64,000 nucleotides of DNA from Microbispora sp. H11081. Its GTDB lineage: Bacteria; Actinomycetota; Actinomycetes; Streptosporangiales; Streptosporangiaceae. Made by a program: the position numbers and the translations under genes. Location of the stretch: positions 310,001 through 374,000 of the forward strand of contig NZ_JABBWV010000006.1 of assembly GCF_012999535.1 (NCBI RefSeq). The letters are read 5' to 3'. How positions within the stretch are numbered: position 1 is the first letter of the stretch; each line of letters starts with the position of its first letter. A model generated the notes under the pieces. That model did no database searches and had not been told where the DNA came from. It saw nothing but the letters and a program-made list of their open reading frames with translations. Positions 17,884 to 25,878 of this stretch are shown one piece after another.

Positions 17884-19122
17884 GTGGCGGAGAAGCTGGT
17901 GGTCGTGGGCCAGGGCGCGGCCGGGCTGCCCCTGGCGATGCGTGCCGTGGAGGCCGGGTTCCGCGTCGTCGGCCTGGACGAGGACGAGTGGCGGGTCAAG
18001 CGGCTGAACGCGGGGGAGCCCTGCGTCGAGGGAGTCGGCGCGGGCGCGCTGGCCGCCGCGCACGCCTCAGGCCGGTACACGGCGAGCGCCGACGTGGCCG
18101 ACGCGTCCGGTTTCGACGTCTGCGTGCTCACCGTGCCCGTGCCCGTGCGGAACGGCGCCCCCGACCTCGGCCCGCTCGGCACGGCGGCCGGCCGTACGGC
18201 CCCGTTCCTGCGGCCGGGTGCGACGGTGGTGCTGGAGAGCGTCGCCTACCCCGGCACCACGGAGGAGTTCCTGCGGCCACTGCTCGAACACGGATCGGGG
18301 CTGTGCGCGGGAGACGACTTCCACCTCGGCCACAGCCCGCGCAGGGCCGCGCCAGGCAACCCGCGCTGGCGGGTCGGCAACACGCCCAAGGTCGTCTCCG
18401 GCGTCGACGCGGCCTCGCTGCGTGCGGTGACGGACTTCTACGGCCGGCTGGTGCGGGAGACCGTCCCGGTCTCCTCGCCTCGGGTGTCGGAGTTGTGCGC
18501 CCTGCTGGAGAGCGCCCGCGCGCACGTCGACGCGGCCCTGGCGAACGAACTGTCGATGTTCGCCGCGCAACTCGGCGTCGACGTGTGGGAGGCGCTCGGG
18601 GCCGCGGCCACCACGCCCTTCGGCCATGCCGCCATGACGCCGGGCCCCGGATCCGAGGACCCCTGCCTGCCGCTCGACGTGGCGTACCTGCCGTGGGGGA
18701 TCAGGCGCTCGGTGGGACGGACCTTCCGCCTGGTGGAGGCGGCCAACGACGTCAACGCGCACATGCCCGCCCAGGTGGTCGACCGGCTGGGTCTCGCGCT
18801 CAACCGGAGGTGCCGCTCGATCAGGGGCAGCAGGATCCTGCTGCTCGGGCTGTCGCCGGTCGAGGTCGCCAAGACGCTGTGCCGGCTCGGCGCCCGGGTG
18901 CGGGCCGCCGACCCCCGCGTCGACGACTGCGGCGCCCCCGACCTCGTCGTACCGGCCGGGGTCGAGATCGTGGAGCCGGACGCCGCCGAGCTGGCGCGGG
19001 CCGACGCGGTGGTCGTGCTGGGCGGGCAGGACTGCTACGACTACGACCTCGTCCAGCGGGCGAGCAGGTTCGTCTTCGACACCCGGGGCCTGTGCCGCGG
19101 CCCGAACGTCGAACGCCTCTGA
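17884..19122 (+). CDS. UDP-sugar dehydrogenase-like protein lacking key catalytic residues
   Basis: A 412-residue protein that follows the plan of UDP-glucose/UDP-ManNAc dehydrogenases: Rossmann start VVVGQGAAGLPLA (residues 6-18), YPGTTEEFL at 122-130, and PGPGSEDPCLPLDVAYLPW with the thiolate Cys261 retained. However, SPER is SPRR (Glu to Arg153), the catalytic Lys of ELVKLLEN is Ala206 in SELCALLES, and the YKPxxxDxRESP segment of the C-terminal domain is missing (GLSPVEVAKTLCRLGA follows directly). It may bind nucleotide sugar and NAD without oxidising it. GTG 17884 lies six bases after TACAGT. Confidence 0.78.
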   Translation: MAEKLVVVGQGAAGLPLAMRAVEAGFRVVGLDEDEWRVKRLNAGEPCVEGVGAGALAAAHASGRYTASADVADASGFDVCVLTVPVPVRNGAPDLGPLGTAAGRTAPFLRPGATVVLESVAYPGTTEEFLRPLLEHGSGLCAGDDFHLGHSPRRAAPGNPRWRVGNTPKVVSGVDAASLRAVTDFYGRLVRETVPVSSPRVSELCALLESARAHVDAALANELSMFAAQLGVDVWEALGAAATTPFGHAAMTPGPGSEDPCLPLDVAYLPWGIRRSVGRTFRLVEAANDVNAHMPAQVVDRLGLALNRRCRSIRGSRILLLGLSPVEVAKTLCRLGARVRAADPRVDDCGAPDLVVPAGVEIVEPDAAELARADAVVVLGGQDCYDYDLVQRASRFVFDTRGLCRGPNVERL

Positions 19123-19123
19123 G

Positions 19124-19873
19124 TCAGCGGTGGCGCGACTTCGCCAGGCGGCCGACGAGCTTGGGTGGCAGCAGTCTGAGCAGGGCCGCGACCGCCTTGT
19201 AACGGGCCGACGGCACGCTCACCCAGGCCCCGCGGGCGAGGTCGCGCATCGCGTCGGCGGCGACCCGGTCGGCCGTCAGCCACGCGAAGCGCGGCAGCCC
19301 GGACATGTCGAGCCTGGCCCTGTCGTGGAACTCGGTCCGCACGAACCCCGGGCACAGCGCCATCACCCGCACGCCGTGCTCGTTGACCTCGTTCGCCGCC
19401 GAGGCGCTGTAGGTCACCACCCACGCCTTGGTGGCGCTGTAGGTGCCGCCGGGCAGGAACGCCCCGACCGAGGCCACGTTGACGACCCCGCCCCTCCCCT
19501 TGGAGATCATGTACGGCATGGCGGCCTGGGTCAGCCGCAGCACCGCCTCGCAGTGCAGCCGCAGCATCCGCACCTCGTCCTCGACGGGAGTGTCCAGGTA
19601 GCCGCCGGGGTGCCCGAACCCGGCGTTGTTGACCAGCAGGTCGATCCCGGAGCGCAGCCGCTCCTCGGCCGCCGCCAGCCCCTCCTCCTCCGTCAGGTCG
19701 GCGCGCAGCGTCTCCACCGCCACGCCGTACCGCTTGCGCAGAGCCTCGGCGGACGCGGCGAGCCGCTCCCCGTCGCGGGCCAGCAGGACCAGGGAGAATC
19801 CGTCGGCGGCCAGACGGCGCGCGAAGGCGGCGCCGATGCCGGCGGTCGCGCCGGTGATGAGTGCGGTGGGCAT
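19124..19873 (-). CDS. short-chain dehydrogenase/reductase
   Basis: A 249-residue classical SDR oxidoreductase using NAD(P)H. The cofactor motif TGATAGIG is at residues 7-14, NNAG at about 82-85, the catalytic Ser in NVASVGAF, and Tyr-Lys in YSATKAW. The Arg-rich turn after strand 2 (LLARDGERL) points to NADP preference. C-terminal residues MSGLPRFAWLTADRVA resemble the SDR subgroup often called YqjQ-like. Only one base separates it from the convergent upstream gene, and TACGCT six bases before the ATG suggests a leaderless message. The substrate is unknown. Confidence 0.9.
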   Translation of the reverse strand: MPTALITGATAGIGAAFARRLAADGFSLVLLARDGERLAASAEALRKRYGVAVETLRADLTEEEGLAAAEERLRSGIDLLVNNAGFGHPGGYLDTPVEDEVRMLRLHCEAVLRLTQAAMPYMISKGRGGVVNVASVGAFLPGGTYSATKAWVVTYSASAANEVNEHGVRVMALCPGFVRTEFHDRARLDMSGLPRFAWLTADRVAADAMRDLARGAWVSVPSARYKAVAALLRLLPPKLVGRLAKSRHR

Positions 19874-19921
19874 GACGGCAGCGTACCGACCGCGCGGGTC
19901 CGTCCGTCCGGCCGCCGGGCG

Positions 19922-20248
19922 TCACGCCTCCGTGGTCTGGCTGATCAGCTCCTCCACCTTCGCGTTCAGGCGGGCGGCGCGGGGCCACCCGGCGTAGAGC
20001 GTGAGGAACACGACCGTCTCGCGCAGTTCGGCCGGGGTCAGCTCGCCCGAGCGCAGGGCGGTGTCGAGGTGCAGGACGAGCATGTCCTCCATGTCCTGGC
20101 CGACGAGCAGGCCGAGCAGCAGCAACCGCCGTTCCCTGACCGTGAGGACCTGCCGGGACCACACCTCGGAGAACATGCGCTCCGCCGTAGAGCCGAAGAA
20201 GCCGTCCGGCCCCTCGCCGGCGCCGTCCTCCTCGTCGACCTGCTTCAT
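19922..20248 (-). CDS. carboxymuconolactone-decarboxylase-like protein
   Basis: A 108-residue all-helical protein resembling gamma-carboxymuconolactone decarboxylase (AhpD-like fold): RERRLLLLGLLVGQDMEDML, then LHLDTALRSGELTPAELRETVVFLTLYAGWPRAARLN. It has no Cys at all, so it cannot be an AhpD-type peroxidase with a CxxC; a decarboxylase or lactonase role would rest on the conserved His/Glu region. GGGGGA precedes the ATG. It lies 48 bases upstream of the SDR gene on the same strand and may be cotranscribed with it. Confidence 0.8.
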   Translation of the reverse strand: MKQVDEEDGAGEGPDGFFGSTAERMFSEVWSRQVLTVRERRLLLLGLLVGQDMEDMLVLHLDTALRSGELTPAELRETVVFLTLYAGWPRAARLNAKVEELISQTTEA

Positions 20249-20594
20249 GTCCCCCAGCCTCTCCCACGGCGATTCCTGACGTCGTGCATCAAGTTGTCGT
20301 GTTCCAGGCAGTCAGGCGTTACATCATCCGCTCATCCGGCATGGCCGTCCGATGCGCGGCGTGCGCTTCCGGCGGTCCTCCACTGGGTATCGCCAGAGCG
20401 GAGGAGCGCGCCGCCGCCGGAGTTCCGGTGCCGCGGCCGGCTGGGGGAAATGCAACCTCCGCGTAACAAGGGGAATCAGAATTCGGAAAAGATTTGGTCT
20501 AGTTTTCTGGCGTGTCGCCGTCTTACCGTGAGATGGACAGGGTGGAAACAGGCACTACTCCCTCGTAGGCCCGCAAAGCGGAGGTTGGGCCCTG
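20249..20594. other. intergenic region between divergent CMD-like and lipoprotein genes
   Basis: About 346 bases with no convincing gene. The segment at about 20450-20515 is distinctly less GC-rich (AACAAGGGGAATCAGAATTC and the following A/T-rich bases), as expected of a promoter for the lipoprotein-protease operon. I could not fix a -35/-10 pair. GGAGG at about 20579-20583 is the ribosome binding site for the GTG at 20595. Confidence 0.4.
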
Positions 20595-21299
20595 GTGGAA
20601 AAACCGCGGGTTGGGGCTGGGGCGATAGGCACGGTCGTGGGGGCGGCGATGGCCGCCTCCTTGCTGTCCGGCTGTGCCGGCCCCGAATACACGTACGTCC
20701 GCGACGAGACAGGCGGCACCTATTTCAAGGTCCCGGCGTCGTGGCGGCAAATCGACCAGAAGACGCTCGACGAGGCGGTCTACGGCGAAACCGAGTCGGC
20801 CACCGCGCAGGCCGTGAAACAGCTCGTGTGGACGACGGCATTCGACGCCCACGCCCGGCCGTCGGCCGGGCATCTGCTGCAGGGGTCGCCCGGAGACGAG
20901 GACCAGCCGTTCGTCTTCGCCAAAGTGGAGAAGCTGACCGAGGACGCGCAGAACGCGGTGTCGCTCAACGAACTCCGCAACTCCAGCGGGCTCTATGTCG
21001 CCGTGTCGGAGGAGACGCGCAAAAAGATGGAGGAGTCCACGGTCTACAAGGGCTTCGAGTTGCTCGCCGACGAGGTGCTGCCCGTCTCGGACGGCGTGCG
21101 CGGGGTGCGCAGCGTGTTCAACTACCGGCTGCTGGGGGGCCCGGTGCAGACCTTCGACGAGACCGCCTACCTGTCCGCCGACGGGACCACGGTCTCCACC
21201 CTCCTGATCCGCTGCTCGCCCGCGTGCTACCGCCAGCGGGCCGCGGAGATCGACACCGTCGTCAAGTCCTTCAAGGTCAAGCGCCCCATCAACCCGTGA
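20595..21299 (+). CDS. lipoprotein encoded directly upstream of an FtsH-like protease
   Basis: A 234-residue protein with a type II signal peptide ending MAASLLSGC (lipobox LLSG-C near residue 27). The mature domain begins EYTYVRDETGGTYFKVPASW, like proteins with a PsbP/LpqN-type fold that follow an F-x-VP-x-x-W pattern, and ends CSPACYRQRAAEIDTVVKSFKV, which is also typical of that group. The fold assignment is tentative. Thirteen bases separate its stop from the FtsH-like gene, so the two form an operon and probably cooperate at the membrane. Confidence 0.8.
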   Translation: MEKPRVGAGAIGTVVGAAMAASLLSGCAGPEYTYVRDETGGTYFKVPASWRQIDQKTLDEAVYGETESATAQAVKQLVWTTAFDAHARPSAGHLLQGSPGDEDQPFVFAKVEKLTEDAQNAVSLNELRNSSGLYVAVSEETRKKMEESTVYKGFELLADEVLPVSDGVRGVRSVFNYRLLGGPVQTFDETAYLSADGTTVSTLLIRCSPACYRQRAAEIDTVVKSFKVKRPINP

Positions 21300-21312
21300 A
21301 GGAGCCCCTCAT

Positions 21313-24279
21313 ATGAGCACGGCCCTCCCTCCGAAGCACCATGAGGGGCTTCGCGAACCGGGGTCGGGTCCCGTGGACCGCGACCCTCTCACCAGGAAGC
21401 GTCTCCCCCTGTGGGACAGGACGAAGTTCCTGATCCTGCTCGCCGTCGCCTTCGGCGTGCTGGTGTGGAACGAGATCGCGACGTTCTCCGGGATCATCTC
21501 GCCGTACGACGCGGTCGTCCTCACGGTGACGAACGCCTCCTGGGTCCTGTGGCTGGCGGGCGCCGAACTGCTCAGGCAGATCCACTTCCTGATCAGCGAG
21601 CGGTCGGCCGGCTATCACCGGTTCTGGACCCGCACCGTCTTCGGCGGCTGGAACCGGTGGACCCACCGCAGGTTCAACGACTGGAACCGCTACCGCATCT
21701 CGCGCGCGATCAAGTGGGCCGTCTGGATCGCGGTCATCGCGCTGGTGCTCGGCAAGGTGCAGCAGGTCTCGCCGCTGCAGGCGCTGTTCAGCGTGCCGGC
21801 CACCGTGTGGGGCTTCCTCCCCATGGTCCTGCAGCTCATGCTGATCATGGTGGTCGCCGTGGGGCAGTTCGTGGCGATCTTCTGGTTCCTCTCGCGGGGC
21901 GGCGTCGACGTCTACTACCCCGACGACATCAAGACGCGGTTCGCCGACGTCTGGGGACAGGACCACGTCGTCGAGCGGGTCAAGGAGAACATCGTCTTCC
22001 TGGAGAAGCCGGACGAGATCGAGGCCAGGGGCGGCTACGTGCCCAGCGGCATCCTGCTGTGGGGCCCGCCCGGCACCGGCAAGACGCTGATGGCCGAGGC
22101 GGTCGCGGGCTCCACGGGCAAGCCGTACGTGTTCGTGGACCCGGGGGCGTTCATCAACATGTTCTTCGGCGTCGGCGTGCTCAAGGTGAAGTCGCTGTTC
22201 CGCAAGCTGCGCAAGCTGGCCCTGCGGTACGGCGGCGTCATCGTGTTCTTCGACGAGGCCGACTCGCTCGGCAACCGCGGCGCGCTCGCGCAGGGCGGTC
22301 CGGGAGGCTGGGGCCGCTCCGCGCCCGCGCCCTTCGAGGGGGCGGGCTGCAACGGCTTCGCCTACCTCGACCCGCACACCCGCACCGTGCTCGGCCGTCA
22401 CGCCGCGGGCCCGGCCTCCGAGGCCGCGCCCGCGCGGATGCCCCGCACCGGCGCGTTCGTCAACCGCCTGATGTACGGCGGGGGCATGGGCGGCGGTGGC
22501 GGGATGGGCACGCTGGAGGCGCTGCTCACCGAGATCTCCGGGCTGAAGAAGCCGCGCGGCTTCGTCAACCGCCACGTGCGCAGGCTGCTCGGCATGCGCC
22601 CCAAGCCGCCGCCGAAGTACCGCATCCTGATCATGATGGCCACCAACCTGCCCGAGGCCCTGGACGAGGCGCTGCTGCGGCCCGGCCGGATCGACCGCAT
22701 CTACAAGGTCGGCTACCCCTCCAAGGCGGGCCGGATCCGTACGTACCGGGGCTACTTCGACAAGGTCAGTCACGAGCTCACGGACGACCAGATCGACAAG
22801 CTCGCCACGATCACGCCGTACGCCACCGGCGCGACGATCAAGGACCTGGTCAACGAGTCGCTGATCACCGCGATCCGCGACGGCAGGGAGACCATCACCT
22901 GGTCGGACGTCATGCGGGCCAAGCGGCTCAAGCAGCTCGGGCCGCCGGAGGACGTCGAGTACATCGAGCGCGAACGGCACGCCGTCGCGGTGCACGAGGC
23001 GTGCCACGCGGTCGCCGCCTACCGCACCCGCCACCACCTGGAGATCGACCTGGCGACGATCGAGAAGGGCGCCGACTACCTCGGCATGGTGGCCAGCATC
23101 AAGCCGGAGGACCAGTTCACCCGGTGGAAGTCGGAGTACGAGGCCGACATCATGGTCTCGCTCGCCTCGCTGGCGGGGGAGCGGATGTTCTTCGGCGAGG
23201 ACAACTCCTCCGGCGTCTCCGGCGACCTGCAGAGCGCCACCGCGATCACCGGCCTGATGGAGGCCCACTGGGGCATGGGCATCGGGGTCGCCTCGCTGCC
23301 CGCGCTCCAGGAGCTCGGCCTGCGCGAGGGCAAGGCGGCCCAGCCGCAGCCCGGGGGCGGCGGCATCGGCTTCACCGGCACACCGGCGGGCCGGCGCGAC
23401 GAGATGATGCCCGACATGCTCCCCGAGCGGATCGAGTTCAACCTCAGCCGGCTGCTGGAGAAGACGGCCGAACTGCTGCGGGACAACCGCCGCGAGGTGC
23501 TGTCGGTCGCGCACGCCCTCGAACAGCACAAGACGCTCAACGGCGACGACGTGGTCGCCGTCATCGAGGGCAGGACGGGCCCGCTGATCGACGGCACCGT
23601 CTACACCTCCGACGAGTTCTACGAGGAGATCGAGGCGTACCACACGGCCGCGGTGGCGGCGCACAAGGCGCACAGCGCGGTCCCGGTCGAGCTTCCGCTG
23701 CCGCACACGCGGGTGATCGAGGCGTCGGTCGTGACGGCGTCCACCGGCGGCGGCGCCCTGCCGCTGCTGGTCGCCCCGCCGCCGAACGGTGTGACCGGCG
23801 GCAACGGGCACGCCACGGCGGTCCAGCCGGCGCCGCCGGCGCCGCCCGACTTCGTGCCGTGGAGCGGCGGCGCGTCGCCACCGGTCACCCCGGCCGCGCA
23901 CTACGCCGCCGCGCCCGCGGCGCCGCCCCGCAGGTCGCGCGGCGCTCTGTGGGCGGTCTTCGGAACGGTCGTGGCGGTGGTGCTGTTCGTGCTGCTGGGC
24001 GCGCTGGTCCTCACCCCGCCGCAGGGCGCCCCCGGGGCGGCCGCGGTCGGCGCCGTGCCCGCGGGCACGGCCGTGCTGCTGGCCGTCGCGCTGGTCGCGG
24101 TGATCGGCGGCATCGCCGTCGCGATCCTGCTGGTCCGCTCCCACCAGGCGGGGCGGCGGCGGGCGGAGGAGGCCAGGGACCGGGCGGCGGACCGGGCCCA
24201 GTTGCTCGCGGCGGCCATGGACCCCGAGGTCGCGATGCGGCTCCTCGGCTACGACGGCCGGCGAGGTCCCGAGGCGTGA
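21313..24279 (+). CDS. FtsH-like membrane AAA+ zinc metalloprotease with unusual termini and insert
   Basis: A 988-residue protein with four N-terminal membrane segments (within about residues 38-200). The AAA domain has Walker A GPPGTGKT (251-258), Walker B IVFFDEAD (about 309-316) and an SRH segment LPEALDEALLRPGRIDR (about 445-461). The protease domain has HEACH (about 561-565) and a possible Asp ligand in GVSGDLQSAT (about 637). Unlike standard FtsH (about 650 residues, two membrane helices), it has a Gly-rich insert of about 110 residues between Walker B and the SRH, and a C-terminal tail with a Pro/Ala linker and two more membrane segments (about 876-940). AAGGAG precedes the ATG. Confidence 0.88.
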   Translation: MSTALPPKHHEGLREPGSGPVDRDPLTRKRLPLWDRTKFLILLAVAFGVLVWNEIATFSGIISPYDAVVLTVTNASWVLWLAGAELLRQIHFLISERSAGYHRFWTRTVFGGWNRWTHRRFNDWNRYRISRAIKWAVWIAVIALVLGKVQQVSPLQALFSVPATVWGFLPMVLQLMLIMVVAVGQFVAIFWFLSRGGVDVYYPDDIKTRFADVWGQDHVVERVKENIVFLEKPDEIEARGGYVPSGILLWGPPGTGKTLMAEAVAGSTGKPYVFVDPGAFINMFFGVGVLKVKSLFRKLRKLALRYGGVIVFFDEADSLGNRGALAQGGPGGWGRSAPAPFEGAGCNGFAYLDPHTRTVLGRHAAGPASEAAPARMPRTGAFVNRLMYGGGMGGGGGMGTLEALLTEISGLKKPRGFVNRHVRRLLGMRPKPPPKYRILIMMATNLPEALDEALLRPGRIDRIYKVGYPSKAGRIRTYRGYFDKVSHELTDDQIDKLATITPYATGATIKDLVNESLITAIRDGRETITWSDVMRAKRLKQLGPPEDVEYIERERHAVAVHEACHAVAAYRTRHHLEIDLATIEKGADYLGMVASIKPEDQFTRWKSEYEADIMVSLASLAGERMFFGEDNSSGVSGDLQSATAITGLMEAHWGMGIGVASLPALQELGLREGKAAQPQPGGGGIGFTGTPAGRRDEMMPDMLPERIEFNLSRLLEKTAELLRDNRREVLSVAHALEQHKTLNGDDVVAVIEGRTGPLIDGTVYTSDEFYEEIEAYHTAAVAAHKAHSAVPVELPLPHTRVIEASVVTASTGGGALPLLVAPPPNGVTGGNGHATAVQPAPPAPPDFVPWSGGASPPVTPAAHYAAAPAAPPRRSRGALWAVFGTVVAVVLFVLLGALVLTPPQGAPGAAAVGAVPAGTAVLLAVALVAVIGGIAVAILLVRSHQAGRRRAEEARDRAADRAQLLAAAMDPEVAMRLLGYDGRRGPEA

Positions 24280-24334
24280 GTCACCGCACCGATCCCCGGT
24301 GGGCCGCCCCGCGCGGGACGGCGGCGCTCCGGAG

Positions 24335-25840
24335 TCAGAGCCGGAAGCCCGGATCGGGCGTGATCTCGGTCACGTCCATCTGGGCCTTCTGCAGGCGGCC
24401 CGAGTAGTCCCAGTTCATCGCCTGCCAGCGGGTGAACTGGTCGAGCACCCACATGCCGCTCTGCCTGCTGCCGTTGCCCGACTTGCCGTTGCCGCCGAAC
24501 GGCAGGTGGGCCTCCGCGCCCGAGGTGGAGTTGTTGACGCTGACCATCCCGGCCGACACGCCCTCGCGGAAGCGGAACACCGCCTTCGGGTCGGTGGTGT
24601 AGATGGACGACGACAGGCCGTATCCCGGCCGGTTGGCGAGGTCGATCGCCTCGTCGAGGGTGGAGAACGTCGTCACGCCCACGATCGGGCCGAACGTCTC
24701 CTCCAGGAAGAGCCGGTCGTCCGGGCGGACGCCGTCCACGACCACCGGGTGGTAGTAGAGGCCGTCGCCGTCCATCCGCCCGACCGGCCCGGGCAGCGCG
24801 GTGTGGTGCGGCTGGATCCAGCCCAGGTACTCCTCGTACCGCTCGGCGAACCTGTGGTCGAGCAGCGGGCCGTACAGCACGTCGCCGTTCGGATCGCCGA
24901 TCTTCGCGTCGCGTACGGCGGAGGTGAACCGGCGCAGGAACTCGTCGTGCACATCCTCGTGGACGATGACCGTGCCGAGGGACGTGCACCGCTGCCCGGC
25001 GGTGCCGAACCCGGAGAACAGGGCGCCCTCGGCGGCGAGGTCGAGGTCGGCGTCCGGCATCACGACCATCGGGTTCTTGCCGCCGAGCTCCAGGCAGGGC
25101 GACTGCAGGTGCCGGCCGCACAGCTCGCCGACGGCCCGGCCGACCGCGCTCGACCCGGTGAAGCCGACCTTCTGCACGGTGCCCTCGCCGAGCGCCCGGT
25201 CGAGGCCCGCGTACGTCTGGTCGCCGTCGGCGAAGACGAGGTTGAGCACGCCGTCGGGGAGGCCGGCCGCCGCGAACAGGCGGTAGAGCGCGTGCGCGGA
25301 CGCCGCGGCGTACTCCGCGGGCTTCCACACCACCGCGTTGCCGCACAGCAGCGCGGGCACCAGGTACCACGAGGGAACCGCCACCGGGAAGTTGCCCGCC
25401 GTGACGACGGCCGCGACGCCGACGGGCACCCGGAAGGTGAACAGGGTCTTGTCCGGCATCTCCGACGGCACGGTCTGCCCGTAGAGGCGGCGGCCCTCGC
25501 CCAGGAAGAAGTCGCAGGTGTCGACGATCTCGCGGACCTCGCCCAGCGCCTCGGCGTACGGTTTGCCGATCTCCTCGGTCACCAGCCGGGCCAGCGTCTC
25601 GGCGTTGGCCTCGACCAGGCGGCCGATCGAGGCGATCACCCGTCCGCGCACGGGGGCGGGGACGCGCGCCCACTCCCGCTGGGCGGCCGCCGCGGCGCGG
25701 CAGGCGCCGGCGAAGCCGTCCGCGTCCGAGAGCAGGACGGTGGCCACGGTCTCCGCGGGCCGCGCCGGGTTCACCGACTCGTACGGCGTGCCCGAGGAGA
25801 GCTCCTCACCCGCGACGACGGAAACGATCTGCCGAGCCAC
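24335..25840 (-). CDS. aldehyde dehydrogenase
   Basis: A 501-residue NAD(P)-dependent aldehyde dehydrogenase. Catalytic Glu is in CLELGGKNP, and the nucleophile Cys in GFGTAGQRCTSLG. The cofactor segment is VGFTGSSAVGRAV, NFPVAVPSW carries the oxyanion Asn, and EETFGPIVGV is intact. The GQRCTS context and long conserved C-terminus (LDQFTRWQAMNWDYSG) are more like ALDH7/alpha-aminoadipic-semialdehyde-type enzymes than GabD, but I cannot fix the substrate. GTG 25840 has GGAGG upstream. It lies downstream of the large LuxR gene on the same strand, 38 bases away. Confidence 0.92.
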   Translation of the reverse strand: MARQIVSVVAGEELSSGTPYESVNPARPAETVATVLLSDADGFAGACRAAAAAQREWARVPAPVRGRVIASIGRLVEANAETLARLVTEEIGKPYAEALGEVREIVDTCDFFLGEGRRLYGQTVPSEMPDKTLFTFRVPVGVAAVVTAGNFPVAVPSWYLVPALLCGNAVVWKPAEYAAASAHALYRLFAAAGLPDGVLNLVFADGDQTYAGLDRALGEGTVQKVGFTGSSAVGRAVGELCGRHLQSPCLELGGKNPMVVMPDADLDLAAEGALFSGFGTAGQRCTSLGTVIVHEDVHDEFLRRFTSAVRDAKIGDPNGDVLYGPLLDHRFAERYEEYLGWIQPHHTALPGPVGRMDGDGLYYHPVVVDGVRPDDRLFLEETFGPIVGVTTFSTLDEAIDLANRPGYGLSSSIYTTDPKAVFRFREGVSAGMVSVNNSTSGAEAHLPFGGNGKSGNGSRQSGMWVLDQFTRWQAMNWDYSGRLQKAQMDVTEITPDPGFRL

Positions 25841-25878
25841 CGATGACCTCCGGAAGTGTTGCTGGTGCCGAGCCTCGA

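Noticed and set aside
21289-24144. A 951-codon open frame antisense to the FtsH-like gene
   Set aside because: High GC leaves few stop codons on the opposite strand. The composition is Arg/His/Gln/Asp-rich without domains, while the sense frame has clear AAA and protease motifs.
24303-24322. Terminator after the FtsH-like gene
   Set aside because: GCCGCCCCGC is followed directly by its near-complement with no loop, so it is a palindrome rather than a usable hairpin.
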